DNA from: Hofstenia miamia
Taxonomy: Eukaryota > Xenacoelomorpha > Acoela
Assembly: GCA_004352715.1 (NCBI GenBank)
Contig: SCFE01000058.1
Coordinates: forward strand, 1,724,826-1,788,825
Direction: 5' to 3'
DNA: 64,000 nucleotides
Part shown: positions 37,913 to 49,942 of the stretch, piece by piece
How positions within the stretch are numbered: the stretch's first letter is position 1
Layout: every line of letters starts with the position of its first letter
Program-made: the position numbers and the translations under genes
The notes under the pieces: generated by a model
Seen by the model: the letters and a program-made list of their open reading frames with translations, nothing else
Database searches by the model: none
What the model was told of the DNA's origin: nothing

Positions 37913-38241
37913 CTGTATATCCAACATTCAGGGTACCTCGATGAAGATTCATCATCTGTATATGAGCTGCATGATATATTCTTGCATAAGTGAACAGTAG
38001 AATGATGAACGGAAGATAGAATGATATGCTAGATGATAGTATTCTGTACAACCGATGGTCTGTGAAAGTACAAATGGTAGAAGGAAGGGAAGGAGATCGA
38101 ACTGCTGCCCACAGAACAATTGCTGGGAAAGACACCAATAAGGATACCAGCCAAATAATGAAAATGATAATGATAGACCTCTTTGAGTTAACTCTGAATG
38201 TATACTCCAACGGATCAGTCACAGCAATATATCGATCATAA
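37913..38241 (-). CDS. Internal exon of a class A (rhodopsin-like) monoamine-type GPCR
   Basis: Encodes about 109 residues covering the end of TM3 to the start of the third intracellular loop of a seven-helix receptor. In order: YDRYIAVTDPLEY (DRY motif that couples to the G protein), TM4 (SIIIIFIIWLVSLLVSFPAI with the conserved Trp and Pro), the extracellular-loop Cys (TICTFTD) that normally bonds to TM3, and TM5 SSSISFYLPFIILLFTYARIY with the conserved Pro and Tyr. The SSSIS run just before SFYLP places serines at 5.42, 5.43 and 5.46, the catechol/phenol-contacting positions of dopamine, octopamine and adrenergic receptors, so a biogenic amine ligand is likely. Boundaries are acceptor TTTAG (ending 38242) and donor CAG/GTAAAA (at 37912): 329 bp, entering in phase 2 and leaving in phase 1. 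No frame damage is seen. Exons for TM1-3 (expected at higher coordinates) and TM6-7 (lower) were not found and may lie outside the window or in gaps. Confidence 0.88.
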
Positions 38242-39403
38242 CTAAATATTAAATATTTATAAATGAATGTGATTCGCTTAAGTATTTTGAAATATTGCAT
38301 TACTTTTGAAAAAAAATTCGTGCCGTTTTCAACATTTGGTTTGAGTCTATTCACATGGACTATGTACAACCCTAGCTGTGAAACACTAGTTGCTGTAATC
38401 TTCTGTTTCTAATTTCTAAGTGAACATATTCGCACTTGTGATTTAAAGACCGTTAACGGCATAACATGTAGGTTTCCCTTGCAAGTTCTGGTGGTGGCAG
38501 CTTTTTTGCTATTCTACAACCACTCAATGGTAACGAAAAGTGGTGCATGCTCACCAACTTGAGAAATTGCTGCTGGACTGGGGTTGTCAGTTGCTTTTTA
38601 TGTACATCAAGAACAAACTGCTCCAATGCAAGTTTATCATGTGTGGAGTGTGACTCGTAAAGCATTGTCTATTCGAAACTGCTTCCGAAATACACAATTA
38701 TCATTGCCCAACCTTCCTTCAAACAGTTGGATAATCTAGTCATTTTTTTGGAGAAAATTGATCATACCTGAGAAAAATTTTAACCTCACACAGCCAAAGT
38801 CCCTCATCTTCTGGGTTGCTTAGCAATACATAAGCAGAAAAGGTTTCAGAGAGCAGAAAATGGGCAGACAAACTTTTGATGATAAATCTACCAAGTTATG
38901 CTATGATGATATCCATAATTTGAGTAATAAATTTTATACTGACTATGAAGAAAATTATTTCGTAGTTAAGTTTGCATTACTCAGTATACACGCTATATTT
39001 ATTCATTGTCGCAAAAAAGCAAGAATCATTCTTTCCAATCCAATAGATTAAAAAAGCGGAATTTTTCAATAATTATCACACAACACCTGAAAAAAATTCA
39101 TGATATTCTAAACTCAATAGAAGAAATTAAGTACAATTTCGTTAACTTTCAATGGCAGCATAGAGTAAAAGGAGGGCGAAAAGGAGGTTGGTGAACGGTG
39201 CATTTGGAGCAGTATTTTAAATTGCTTTTATAAAACAAGTGATCAACGGGTGACTTATACTGTTCATGAAATTCATTCACTGAGACATTTGTCACAATTT
39301 TGGATTAATTTTATATATTTTGGGAATCTTTTACACAGCGACCACCAGTTAATTTTTACTAACAACTTTTGTGCTAACCCAAGTTTACTTTTCTACAAAT
39401 ATA
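38242..39403. other. Stretch upstream of the receptor exon, likely intron
   Basis: A GC-richer patch (38455-38665) carries a 70-codon minus-strand frame (HDKLALEQFVLDVHKKQLTT) that I cannot assign; it is not a recognisable receptor segment. The rest has only short frames. Confidence 0.4.
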
Positions 39404-39411
39404 TTTAAAGT

Positions 39412-40549
39412 CAATGCCGGATTTAAGGGGCGGCCATGGGACTGCAGCCCCCCCCTCCATGAGGAAGCAAAACGGAGGTAAATTTTTGCAACCCCTCCTG
39501 CTAATTGTTGTTTTAAAATATTAATTCACTATATCACATATTTCAAATGATGTTCAAAATGTATTCATAATACGATTGATTTTTATAAATGTTTAACATT
39601 TTAGCATTTTTGTAACAAATTTTTAAGAATTTCTAAAATTTTGAACGCTGTTTACATTAATTCTTCAGATTTTGTTGTATAAAATAACTACGCATTTCAT
39701 ATAAAAACCTAGTAATATTACGGATTCAACGTCTCCTTCATTTTAATGTTGCTTTACATTGTAGAAGTTTCGATTGTAAACCTACAAAAATGCAACTTCA
39801 TTTCTACAAGAAATTTTATAATCAGCTAAGATCATGCAATTCTTAAATTACTGATTTGCTAAGAATTGAAAGTTTCAAAATTATTGATATGATAAACCCA
39901 ATTCTAGACCTCCTTTTGTATTCTCCAGCAATTTGAAATTGTAGTTACTATATGTTACAGAAAAAATTAATTCTAAAGATTGAACAACTACCAATGCAAA
40001 TTAAAAGTAACTCAGTAAACCTAATAGTCTATGTAGAAATGTTTCCTTCTCTCGCCAGATTTCAAAAAATAATAGAGTCTTGAGGGATATTATTCCATTA
40101 CTGGTGTTGATACCAGACCCACGCGACTGGGAACAAATAACAAGACATGTGATAGGATAAGTATGAAATCAGGACTAACTTTTCAATTTTAAACTGAGAC
40201 TGGGAGCAATTTGAATTAATATTTGCTATTATATTTACTTGCTAAACTAAAATATGTCTGTAATACTTTATCTCCTTCAATATTTTGTTTTGTTAAAAAT
40301 TCATAATTTTAGCACATTTAAATTTAGTACAAGGTCACAAATAAATGCATCTATATATAACTATAAATTAAAACGCCATAGTACAAAGTCCGACTAGAAC
40401 ATCAGCAAGAACTTTCAAATTCTTATTATAACATGTAGAGAAATTCATGAGGTATTCCAAACTTAATCAAATTTAGAGTGAAAAATATTATGGAAAAATC
40501 TAGTTTAAGAGTCTCAGTACCCCATCAGAAATTTCTAGATCCACCCCTG
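39412..40549. mobile_element. Non-autonomous hAT-type element (copy D)
   Basis: Flanked by perfect 8-bp target duplications TTTAAAGT (39404-39411 and 40550-40557). Ends are CAATGCCGGATTTAAG at 39412 and, inward from 40549, CAGGGGTGGATCTAGA; they match at about 10 of 16 positions, and both resemble a CAGGGGCGGATCTAG-type hAT terminus. The left sub-terminal region is GC-rich (GGGGCGGCCATGGGACTGC, then a C run), and the 1.1-kb interior is AT-rich without coding capacity. The perfect duplication is the strongest evidence; the element is presumably mobilised in trans. Confidence 0.78.
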
Positions 40550-40582
40550 TTTAAAGTATTTTGTAATCACCTTCCCAAACAC

Positions 40583-40870
40583 CAGGGCCGTGGCTAGGGT
40601 AGGGCCACAGGAGTCATGGCCTTCCCTGTTGGGCCAATGGGCCCCCTTTCCACTTGGCATCCTGGATACAAAACTCCATAGTATGAATTCTAATATTCTG
40701 TAACTAAGTTAGAGTGAATATATTTTAGTTGAAATATATAAAATACTAATGCCGCTATTTAAAATTCAATGAAAAAGTGTGAAACTATTTTATATGAGGA
40801 AAACTATGATTAATTTATTGAACTTTGCGGGACCATGGCCCCAAAATTTCAAAAGCAAGCCACTAGCCTG
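40583..40870. mobile_element. Small hAT-type MITE (copy E)
   Basis: 288-bp element with ends CAGGGCCGTGGCTAGG (40583) and, inward from 40870, CAGGCTAGTGGCTTGC (11 of 16), flanked by 8-bp direct repeats CCAAACAC (40575-40582) and CCAAGCAC (40871-40878), 7 of 8 identical. It is GC-rich near both ends and AT-rich inside. It has no coding capacity and lies only 33 bp from copy D. Confidence 0.72.
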
Positions 40871-42672
40871 CCAAGCACTCGAATCACAACTTGCATGGTA
40901 AACAATAATAATAATAGGTTTTTGATATAGTAAAGCGGATGTTATAGGATAGGCTTTGTCCCGGGGCAAATGAACTATGTAAGTGCTCTTTGGCAGGATA
41001 CACAATGAACTCATGTCCCGGCACATGTTCCGAGAGTAGTTATCTTGCAATTACGCTATGCTACACATAGTGCATTTAACTTAATATTTTGCTCTAATGC
41101 AAAAGCCGATTGTTGAACATCCGCTTCATGCTCATAGTCTTAACACATGTAGGAGAAATTGCAAGCATTGCAAATATTTTCAATAAAATAAACAACCTCA
41201 AAGTAGGGGGGTTTCTGGAGATAAGAAGCCTAAACTATGACGTCCTATATATTTGAAAAAGCACGAATAATATTAGTTTTTATTGAACCGGACGAGAGCT
41301 AAACGGTTACTCTCCTAAAAAATATTTAGATGGTTCATAACTACAAGAAGACCTATATAGGATCATGCGGGGCAGAAGTATTGGTTCAAAATGCGAGAGA
41401 AGTTCTGAATGGAGCAGCAAGGTTAGTAAATACTAGGAGTGTGCCGGAATCCGGTATCTGGTCAAATTTACAATTTCACAACCGGATCCGGATATCCGGT
41501 CAAATTTAACTTTTTTACCAAATTTTACCGGATAACAGATTCTGAGAAAAAAACTTTATTAAAAATGAAAGTTTCGAGGAAAAAGCTATATTTTCCATGA
41601 TATGGAAGTTGTAATGCAATAAAACAAGTTTTTCTGACATATCAGGACGTAGTCTATTTAATATTTATTTATTTTCATCTGAATGAGGTCGATGTTAATT
41701 GAGAAATAAGGTTGTTCTCCATTAACAATTAGGGCAACCAAAAGTTATTTTAGTTATTTTTTTCTTTTGGTCTATTTTGCAGTCTGCTTAAAATTAGATG
41801 GTTTTCAGACCTGGGATGCAGTTAAATGGGAAGTTATAAAGTCATGAAAAGTCATATTTTGTTTTTTTTGAAAAATATGTAATATTTGTGACTGAAATGT
41901 CATAAAAGTCTTATTTTGGCATAATTTCATTAAAATTAAGAAAAAACTCAAAAGTTAATGCTGGATTGTGACTGCTTTAAATATATATTCATGCATTCAA
42001 TTTCATTTAATATACTTCCTTGCTAACCCCCCAAGAAGTTTAATTGCTAGCCAATTTTTGTATTACCGAACCACTGGTAGACGCGTTTCTAGGACTGGCC
42101 ATGCATGTGGCAGTTAGAAAAATATTAACTACATACATTATCATTTCATGGATTTTGCAAGACACACGAGTTGCGTATTCAGACAAAATATATGAGGGTT
42201 GACAATCTAATTGCTTCATCTAAAGTTGTTTTCTTAAAAAATCAAAGTTGTTCAATGTTTGACCGAGTTGAAATTCCACCAGATGTTGTTATGACTCCCA
42301 CCCTTGATCTTGGAAATGATACCTGTGAAATAATCGTCTATATCATATCACAATTAGAAAATAACGGTTTCACTGCTACAATGGAAGCAAAGGCGATGGA
42401 TATTTAATCGGAATTGTATTCTAGATTATGAAAATGTCAAGCAACATTGGCTGCAGCAAGAGAAGTTTCTCTATTTTGAGAAAACTCTTAGCCTAGGACA
42501 GAAATCTTAACCAAAATGATATATGGAAGTTTATGTGTAGTTATTATAATTTAGTGTAATAGTTCCTTTAAAAATTTGACTTGATATTATGTAAGAGTTT
42601 TTGTATTTGTTTTATATCTTGTTCTCAGTATAGAAAACGAGTAACATTGCTTGATTGTATCATTTTGAAAAA

Positions 42673-43020
42673 TGCCCTAGTAATAATTCAACAATATATT
42701 CAGAGATCGAAGTGTGGAGATTTTTATATACTGCCATGCCCCGCCCCACAGATATTGTGCCCTTCCCGATATTTTCGTGTTGACACCTGCCTCATATTGT
42801 CCACAGCTTTATGTTCTATAGCCCCAAATTGTCACACTCAAAAAATTCTCGCTCCTAAAACTAATTGCGATATCTTATTGCCCATATTATTTCGGTGACA
42901 ATTTTCATACCACTGCACCTCAGCACAACAGCCAAACATTTTGAATCCTTACTGACTAGAAGATATAGAATCAGTTTTTTCGAATGTCATCTCTACTATT
43001 ACTGCTAATAAGAATCTAGT

Positions 43021-43054
<34 letters not shown>

Positions 43055-43160
43055 NNNNNNNNNNNNNNNNNNNNNNNNNNNNNNNNNNNNNNNNNNNNNN
43101 NNNNNNNNNNNNNNNNNNNNNNNNNNNNNNNNNNNNNNNNNNNNNNNNNNNNNNNNNNNN

Positions 43161-43194
<34 letters not shown>

Positions 43195-43590
43195 GCCTAT
43201 ATTACAATTATTATTAAAAGGTAAATAACAAATTTAAACTCTATAAAGCTATATTTTATGCAATATATTTATGCAAGGATAATTGTAAAGCCTTTTGATG
43301 ACAAATCAGATTGAAAAGACCTTATTTGTATAATCAAATGGAATCCAATTTCGCAAAGTGTTGGAAATACATGGTAATTGATTTTTCAAAAATTCCAAGT
43401 CAAACAAATGTTATCACGTAAGAAATTTTTTTTTCAATTTTTCTAAAATTGGGAGTTTTTTCAACTTAAACTCTTCTCACCCCACTTTTACCCCATGAGT
43501 ACCCACTTTAGAAAATTCTTGCCCAATACCCGCCCCGACTTTCCCGCCCCACTTTGCCCCATGTGTCGACCTGCCCCAATTCCATCTGTG
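42673..43590. other. Probable nested insertion inside hAT copy A
   Basis: Copies A and B align up to about 42670 (CATTTTGAAAAATG) and again from about 43590 (ATTATCCGG-type end), but the intervening 0.9 kb has no counterpart in B. It carries CCCCGCCCCAC-type motifs near both sides (42739-42755 and 43505-43580) and a (TA)n with gap 43055-43160. It may be another DNA element; exact ends were not resolved. Confidence 0.45.
43025..43191. repeat. (TA)n microsatellite with assembly gap
   Basis: TA repeats flank 106 Ns at 43055-43160, inside hAT copy A. Confidence 0.95.
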
Positions 43591-43700
43591 AATATAATAA
43601 TATTATCCGGTATCCGGCAGTCAGATTACCCGGAATTATCCGGCCCCTTTTTTATCCGATTTATTTAATTCACTATCCGGATTCCATCCCTAGTAAATAC

Positions 43701-46700
43701 TTTCTTCTATTCGGATCCTCCTAGAACCTTAAAAAAGCACTTAGAGAACCAAACACTCATTCTGCTGGACGAAGACAATTTTTACTAGAGTATAAATTTA
43801 ATAATTGAAGTCAATCAATATATTGTTGGCTTGGAGCAGATTCTATAAAAAAATCTGGGCTCTCTCATTTATAACTGCAATGAAACAGGTTAAGTTCAGA
43901 TCCCATCGACACCACAAAAATTGTTACCGAAAAAAGAGCCCGTAATATCCACATTTTTGAAAAACATTGAGCTGATATTTGTGAAATAATTCTTTTACCC
44001 CTCTAGGTAAGTCATTTTCGAAACCCACCACTTGAATACATGCACAAGATCGTATAAGTACAGATTTTAGTTTTTGAATCACCCTAGCTCTATGACCTTC
44101 TATATTTTTGAAAACGCATGAATCATTTGAATTTTGATAGCTTTCCAATGCTTAATTTGCATAGTCATATTCACAGGTTAAACCATGTATGTGAACTTAG
44201 AGGCATTTTATAAATTATGGTGCTTTTTAAATGCTAGCAGACGACTATAAACTTCAACGCAACAAAAATTATTATGTTGATGGAGATATTTGAAATTAAG
44301 AAAAATTACTATCAAGTTGTTACAAACAGTTACTTTTCACAGAGTGAATCCGAACAAATTTCATTGCCTTATCTTGCCTAGTGCTTTCTAGTGATAATAT
44401 AGTTATCCGCTTGCAGATTTTAAACTGAAATCATATTGTTAGACTGGTATTTAATGTAAATTCAACTAAATTTAACTATATTTGGTATTTCATAAAGATT
44501 ACAGTTTTAAATTGCAATTTTTGTTTTTCTCATTAACTATGGAAAATTCTCCTCGTATAAAATTAATTTGAGTTTACAAAATATTAGTCTTACTAGAAAT
44601 TTCTAAGAAAACAGTGCTAATTTGTAAAAATGTAATCAATTTTGAAATTTTGAATCAAGCTTTTTCTTATAAAAGGAGGGTTGCTTTTTGAGATAATACC
44701 GCTTAAAAATACGAATCCTTATTGCTAGCCCTTTCTTTCTCTCATAGCAGCTCTAGCAGAATTTCAAAAAATGTGACCAACTTATCCATATAACCCGAAT
44801 TAGATTTCCCGGTGACCCATTGAAATTAGAAAAATTTTAAAATAAAATACACGATTCGACGTGTATTTTAGAACGTTGCTTGCAATGGTTTGCAACAACA
44901 TACTTGCATAGCCATTTAAGTGAAACACCTCATCACGCTAGCCTTCACTATGAAACAAAACAGATAGAATCGGTTCGGATCACAAGCAGGAATCGTTCGG
45001 TTCCTAATTTTGTGGAAATTTTGAATCTATTTCGGATCCAAAATTTTCAGGAAGTTGTATATCTTATATACAATATATACAGTTAGTGCAGTTTTCAGAC
45101 TTAATCTAAGCACTTTAAATATTGTATTCCCAATTGTTTAATTAATTAGTTTAAATTCGGATCCAAGAAATCAAAAATTCTTAAAAATTCGGATCTTAAG
45201 TTTCGGATCCGGATCAGATCAGATCTTGAAGCTTTGAATCGGATTACATCTCTTAAAGAAAAATGTCAATAAAGGGCAAATCTTTATTTCTTACGACTCA
45301 AGATATCAGTCTCCGAAATATTCGTTCACTTACACACATTTGTTAAATTTTTTTATGTAATACCATTTAGATTTAAATCGAAATTCGAAGAATTAGTATT
45401 GTCCTGATATTGAGCCTTTACAGAAACAAATGAAAGCTAAATAAAAAACTTTTGAAACCATAAAAAAATATTTAATGAACACCTTGCATTTGTGTACTTC
45501 AATGTTTACGTGATGTTAAACCTACCTTTATTGAGATAAACGCTTTGTGCAATTTTACTTCTTTCACTTGTTAATTCATAAAATAGACCCAAAAACATGG
45601 TAAAAATTGACCAGGTTGATCAGTCAATAAATGTTTCAACCGGCTTCCCGTCAACCCGCAGCTTCGAATGCAGTATTAGCATTGAAATTAACATAAATGC
45701 TGTAAAGAATTTTGAGATCAATCCATGATTCATAATGATACAAACAAAAATTTCTTCCAAATTTTCAATTTTCACTTTAATTTCGATAAATTTCCTTTTG
45801 GTGCTCTCACTTAGAAATTGTACAAAACTTTTGTTTCATACTTTAACATATAACATCAAGGAATTTAATTGAATAGCATGGTCTAAAAATGATTTATTAT
45901 TAATTTCTATTGAAATAGCATTAAATTATAATTATTTTGAAGTATACACAATTTGATTTCAATCGGTTTCCAATTACCATAATTAAAAAACTGTGTTTTG
46001 AAATATCACGTCTAGACGTCCTACTTTACAAAGATATTTTATAAAAGCATCCCTTGCTACTATAAAAATAACTATTTTTGTTGATTCGTTGTGCAGTTAC
46101 ATGTAGTAGATTGAGAAAATACTTACACCCTAAAATATGAATGATCAATTTCAAAGCACCCATTGTATAAGATTTCTGCAATTTTGTAGGAATGTTCTCT
46201 GCTAAGCAATGAATTTTGGAATTCAAAATGTCAGTTTTCAAAGCCTGGTTAATGTATTTATCTGAGGTTTTTTGTGCTAAAGCAGATATAAAATGCAGAA
46301 GTTGAGTACAAAAAACTAATTTCATGTAAAAACACAATATCGCATAGTCAAACTTTTAAAAATATAATTTACTAAAGTCTTATAGCAAGACAACATGTGG
46401 GGAAAATTACTTCAAATTTTGTCAGAACAATTCTCACATTATTAAAGTGAAAGGAAGTACATATCAGGGATTTGAGACAATAAAAATATTAAAAAGCTTT
46501 CTTGATTTAAATTCAACCTACGCTGCAGAAAATAGGCTTAAAGATTTATTTTTAGCAGCATTTTGAGAGTGTTTTTATCAATGAGATTTCCGCAATCAGA
46601 AATATCTTGCCTACGCTTTTAAAATAAAAAATATTCCATCTGAACCAGTGAGTTATTGTGCATGAAATTTATATCTGTTCATTTTCATGAATAATTTTTT

Positions 46701-48199
46701 GCTTAAGAGCTCATTTTTGTGGAAATTAACAGTATTCAAAAAATATTGTAATTTTTAGTTATGTTTGCAAGTTTTTAGATAAGGCTTTATTTTTCAGCAA
46801 ATGGAATAGTATGCTACTACTAATCTCGAAGGAAAAAGCACCATCACATGAAATAGGTTAAAGACATTAAAGAACTGTTACACGAAAAGTTCTTTTTTTA
46901 TGTCAAGCGTTTGTGTCAAAATAATGCATTTTGTATTTTTTGTGTTTTGTATTCAAGCAATTTGTAGCATTCTCAAAATCAAAACAATAATTGTCATTGA
47001 TTCTTGAATACATATTAAATTAATTAAATATGTTGATAGAATTGATTTCAGAATATACCAAAACTACAACAGTTTCATAAAGTGTTAAATAAATGTAACA
47101 AATGAGATCTTAACCTTAGTTATATTAGGGGAGGCTGCAAAATTGCACACACAATCACATATCTTAAAAATAATCAAAATTCGCCTTTAGCTGAAGACTC
47201 ACAGAATATTTTCATCGCAAGAAAATTTTCCATATCCTGAAAAAATTGTTCTAATATCTTCGTTCAAAAAATTTTATTGTCATTTTTTTAGAACTTAGTA
47301 GTAAACTATTTTTGTTGAAATTATTTGTTCTTTGAAATTTAGCTCATGATGCATTTCTATGGAACAATTTGGGTAGGACGGGATGAGTAAATGCATTGTG
47401 CAGTACAATTTGTATCATAAAAAAATTGGACAAAATTGCTTTGATTCAATTTATATGTGCGATCGTATGAGAAATTGCATATTTTGTTGACCTCATGTAG
47501 AAAATGCTAACATCAACTAAAATATGCTAAGAATATACTCTATCAATATGTGTATTTAATGTTCTATGTTCTATGTATTTCAAGGTAAATGGATCATTAT
47601 TAAGGGTCTATTAGGCGCATGCTATGCAATAATGTGATTTTCCATGGTATCCATTTAAACGGTAATTACCCTAGATCGAACAAAAAGAGTATTCTAAATT
47701 AGAGCTCTCAAATTCTTGATGCACTGGAGTCCTTAATAAGGCTTAAAGTTGATCTCAGAGCCCTTGCAATACATGGAGAACGAAAGTGATGCTTGGTAAA
47801 CATACCGAAATGTAGACACGTTTGATATATGTATTGTCTATAATTTTAATATGATCAAACTATTGAAATGTGAGATTTTCATTGTAGTTAAGGGCACCAT
47901 GCAATTTTTGTGGAAGACGTTTAATTATGTGTGCATTTTTGAATAGCTTAATACATATAAGTGACTGTAGAAACCTTAGTTTGCTCTCGCTAAGCCCCGG
48001 GCTCTGCACGAAGCACTTTGAGAAGCGCTATTCTATATGCTCTTTTGTGGTCATCATTGCGTAGCTGCAGTAAATGACAGCCAATTTTGCTCAATTTCAT
48101 TTTGGAATGGCTGAAAGAAAAGATACTCACTGCTGGCACAGGGTAAGTGCTTTCTAGTAAGTATATTTACTGTCAGGTAGCAATCTGACAATATACATG
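43701..48199. other. Non-coding stretch with TTCGGATC cluster
   Basis: No recognisable exon. Minus-strand frames at 43924-44148 and 46026-46337 are unassigned. A motif cluster at 44974-45209 is described separately. At 48010-48030, GAAGCACTTTGAGAAGCGCT resembles the 3' end of L2/CR1-type LINEs, without adjoining coding remains. Confidence 0.4.
44974..45209. repeat. Cluster of five TTCGGATC motifs
   Basis: TTCGGATC occurs at 44974, 45031, 45156, 45188 and 45202, all in the same orientation, in AT-rich DNA. The last is followed by CGGATCAGATCAGATC. The spacing and repetition recall sub-terminal transposase-binding repeats of hAT-type elements, like the CCGGAT motifs of copies A and B. Confidence 0.5.
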
Positions 48200-49380
48200 T
48201 AAAAGAGAAAAATCTATGACGGAGCGTTGATTACTAAGATTGATCTTATTGGGAAGTGTCTTGATGAAAGTGAAACAAATTTAGGATTTTTACTATTTCT
48301 CGATTACTTAAGTGCTTTCAATAATGTATTACAGAATCCTTTAGTAACTAAAGTTAAGAAACAGCTTGGGTATTCAATTATATGAAGAATTTGAGACAGT
48401 CTATAAATCTCAAAGAAGTTATAGTGGGAGTACCCAATTTCAAAATCCTGAAGCATATTCAGATTATGAAAATCATTTAAAGGCAAAAGAGAATATAGTA
48501 CAAGTTTCTAAGAACAAAAAATTGTATTTGAATACTGAAAAGTCGAACGAACTGGTTTTTGTTTATCGGGGTGTTCGAGATCTAGCACTCATTAAGATAT
48601 TAAGAAAACCAAGAAAAGCAACCTTGCCATCAATGTAGTATATCCGTTCTTCGTCGAGACAGAATCAAATATCTAGGTCTATTCCCTGAAAACAAGCTGT
48701 TATGGAATAGCCATACTGCGGGAGTAATTAAAAAGGTGAATACTATTATCCTATGTCGTTACATTCTGACGTACGCAGGGGGGGGGACATGGTGGAATGT
48801 CCCCCCCCGTCATGTTTCCAAAGTTTGATTTTGCCTGGATAAATCAGAAAAATTTTCGTAAAAAAATTGAAATTTTTAAAATCTAGGATCGTGAAATGCA
48901 TTTTTTAGGGTCTATTTTCTCAATATTTTCAAAATTTTTCGCGAGGCTTCGCCCGCATTAGTAATGACGATGATATCCCCCGTCAGAAAATCCTGCTTAC
49001 GCCCCTGCTCACTACGTATATCCCGCTGAAAATTGGGTACTCAGGCTTTCTCAGACATAGCTTAGAAAACTTCGCAAACCCATCAAATTCTACGCATTGG
49101 TTTCACATATTGACAAAGCAACTATTCTGCGTTTAGTTAATAAGGCCTTTCAGAAACCAATTATGCATACGACTTAAAGAATTAGAGACGACAGAACTCA
49201 ACCTCTACATAGTTGAATGCAAGACTTAATATGTTGTAGTTCATTGCAGAGACAGTATAGTATGCCCTACTGTCGAACTGAAATGTACAAAAGAAATTAC
49301 TTTCCAAATGCCATCAAATGCCTTTCCGAAGGTTACCTAGCTATCCCACCTTTTTTGTAGCGTTGTTATTGATTTGCTTG
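48200..49380 (+). pseudogene. Decayed LINE reverse transcriptase, interrupted by a small DNA element
   Basis: Remnant of a non-LTR retrotransposon on the plus strand. LFLDYLSAFNNVLQNP (about 48289-48336) corresponds to the DLSAAFDTV motif of RT; after a deletion that removed the palm, a 90-codon frame (48366-48638) leads into IKYLGLFPENKLLWN (48664-48708) and HTAGVIKKVNTI, the thumb region. The frame is then cut by an inserted element at about 48764-49007. After it, LRKLRKPIKFYALV and RTEMYKRNYFPNAIKCL (49274-49324) continue the C-terminal region. The YADD box is missing, and several stops and frame changes are present. Motif order supports a Jockey/CR1-like LINE; the clade is not certain. 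Confidence 0.7.
48764..49007. mobile_element. Small inverted-repeat element inserted in LINE relic
   Basis: Right end read inward from 49007 is CAGGGGCGTAAGCAGGATTT. The left side at 48764 has TTCTGACGTACGCAGG, with CGTACGCAGG matching the same register but the outermost bases diverged. GC-rich blocks (G run at 48778-48787, CCCCCCCCGTCATG at 48803) mirror TCTGACGGGGG inside the right end. About 244 bp, no coding capacity. No clean 8-bp duplication was found. A related single terminus is at 59997. Confidence 0.6.
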
Positions 49381-49942
49381 TTTTTTTCATTTTACCTCTG
49401 TAAGTTACAGGAAATTAGTTATTGATTGATATATTAGCTCCATCTTCATTACGGATTCGGTACTTCACATTGAGACAAAAAAATATAGGCATAATTGTAT
49501 GAAACTACAAAAGTGCCAATAACTTCGCACAAGCATAAACTTAGTATTTACAGGGACATGCTCCCGGTTTTAACTCTGCATTGCATATGCACAATCCATT
49601 TGCGATAGGTGTTGATTAGACCTATAGGTTATTAACTATTTTTTATTAAATTTGTTAAATTATGTTTCACACAAATTTTCTAATCTTAGAGTGATATTCC
49701 AATGGGATTATTTAAATGCTCTTTAATAAGTCCATGCTGTTCCAAACTGCACATCATTATAAAATCTGAAAGTACAGTTTATGCCAAATTGCGATTTCAA
49801 ATTGGCTAGTTTGTGTTCATTAAATAATAAGTAAATTTGATTTTTCGCTAATTGCCAAATATATTTGATTAGATGAAGCATGAAATTCCAGAAACATAAG
49901 ATGTGTTTCTAGACTTATTCGTACTACATCCGAGGAGGCGTT
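49381..49942. other. Non-coding stretch
   Basis: Nothing recognisable between the LINE relic and the orphan frame. Confidence 0.35.

Larger units (their letters stand above)
41434..43692 (+). mobile_element. Degenerate hAT transposon with transposase C-terminus (copy A)
   Basis: Flanked by perfect 8-bp target duplications GTAAATAC (41426-41433, 43693-43700). Ends are TAGGAGTGTGCCGGAATCC (left) and, inward from the right, TAGGGATGGAATCCGG, with many CCGGAT/ATCCGG sub-terminal motifs. Coding remains on the plus strand (42171-42535) include MFDRVEIPPDVVMTPTLDL and, after a one-base deletion relative to copy B near 42460, SFSILRKLLA then an in-frame TAG (42497-42499) and DRNLNQNDIWKFM. This is the C-terminal dimerisation segment of hAT transposases (ATS-A-AERSFS type). 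The BED finger and RNase-H-fold catalytic region are absent. Compared with copy B it carries extra sequence at about 41650-42110 and 42673-43590. Confidence 0.88.

Noticed and set aside
38453-38665. 70-codon frame just upstream of the receptor exon
   Set aside because: Considered as an additional receptor exon, but it has no hydrophobic helix or receptor motif and no acceptor/donor pair fitting phase 2.
41340-41425. LINE-like peptide (VQNAREVLNGAARLV) before hAT copy A
   Set aside because: Resembles the QNAAARLV region of LINE RT C-termini, but no further motifs follow on the other side of the hAT insertion.
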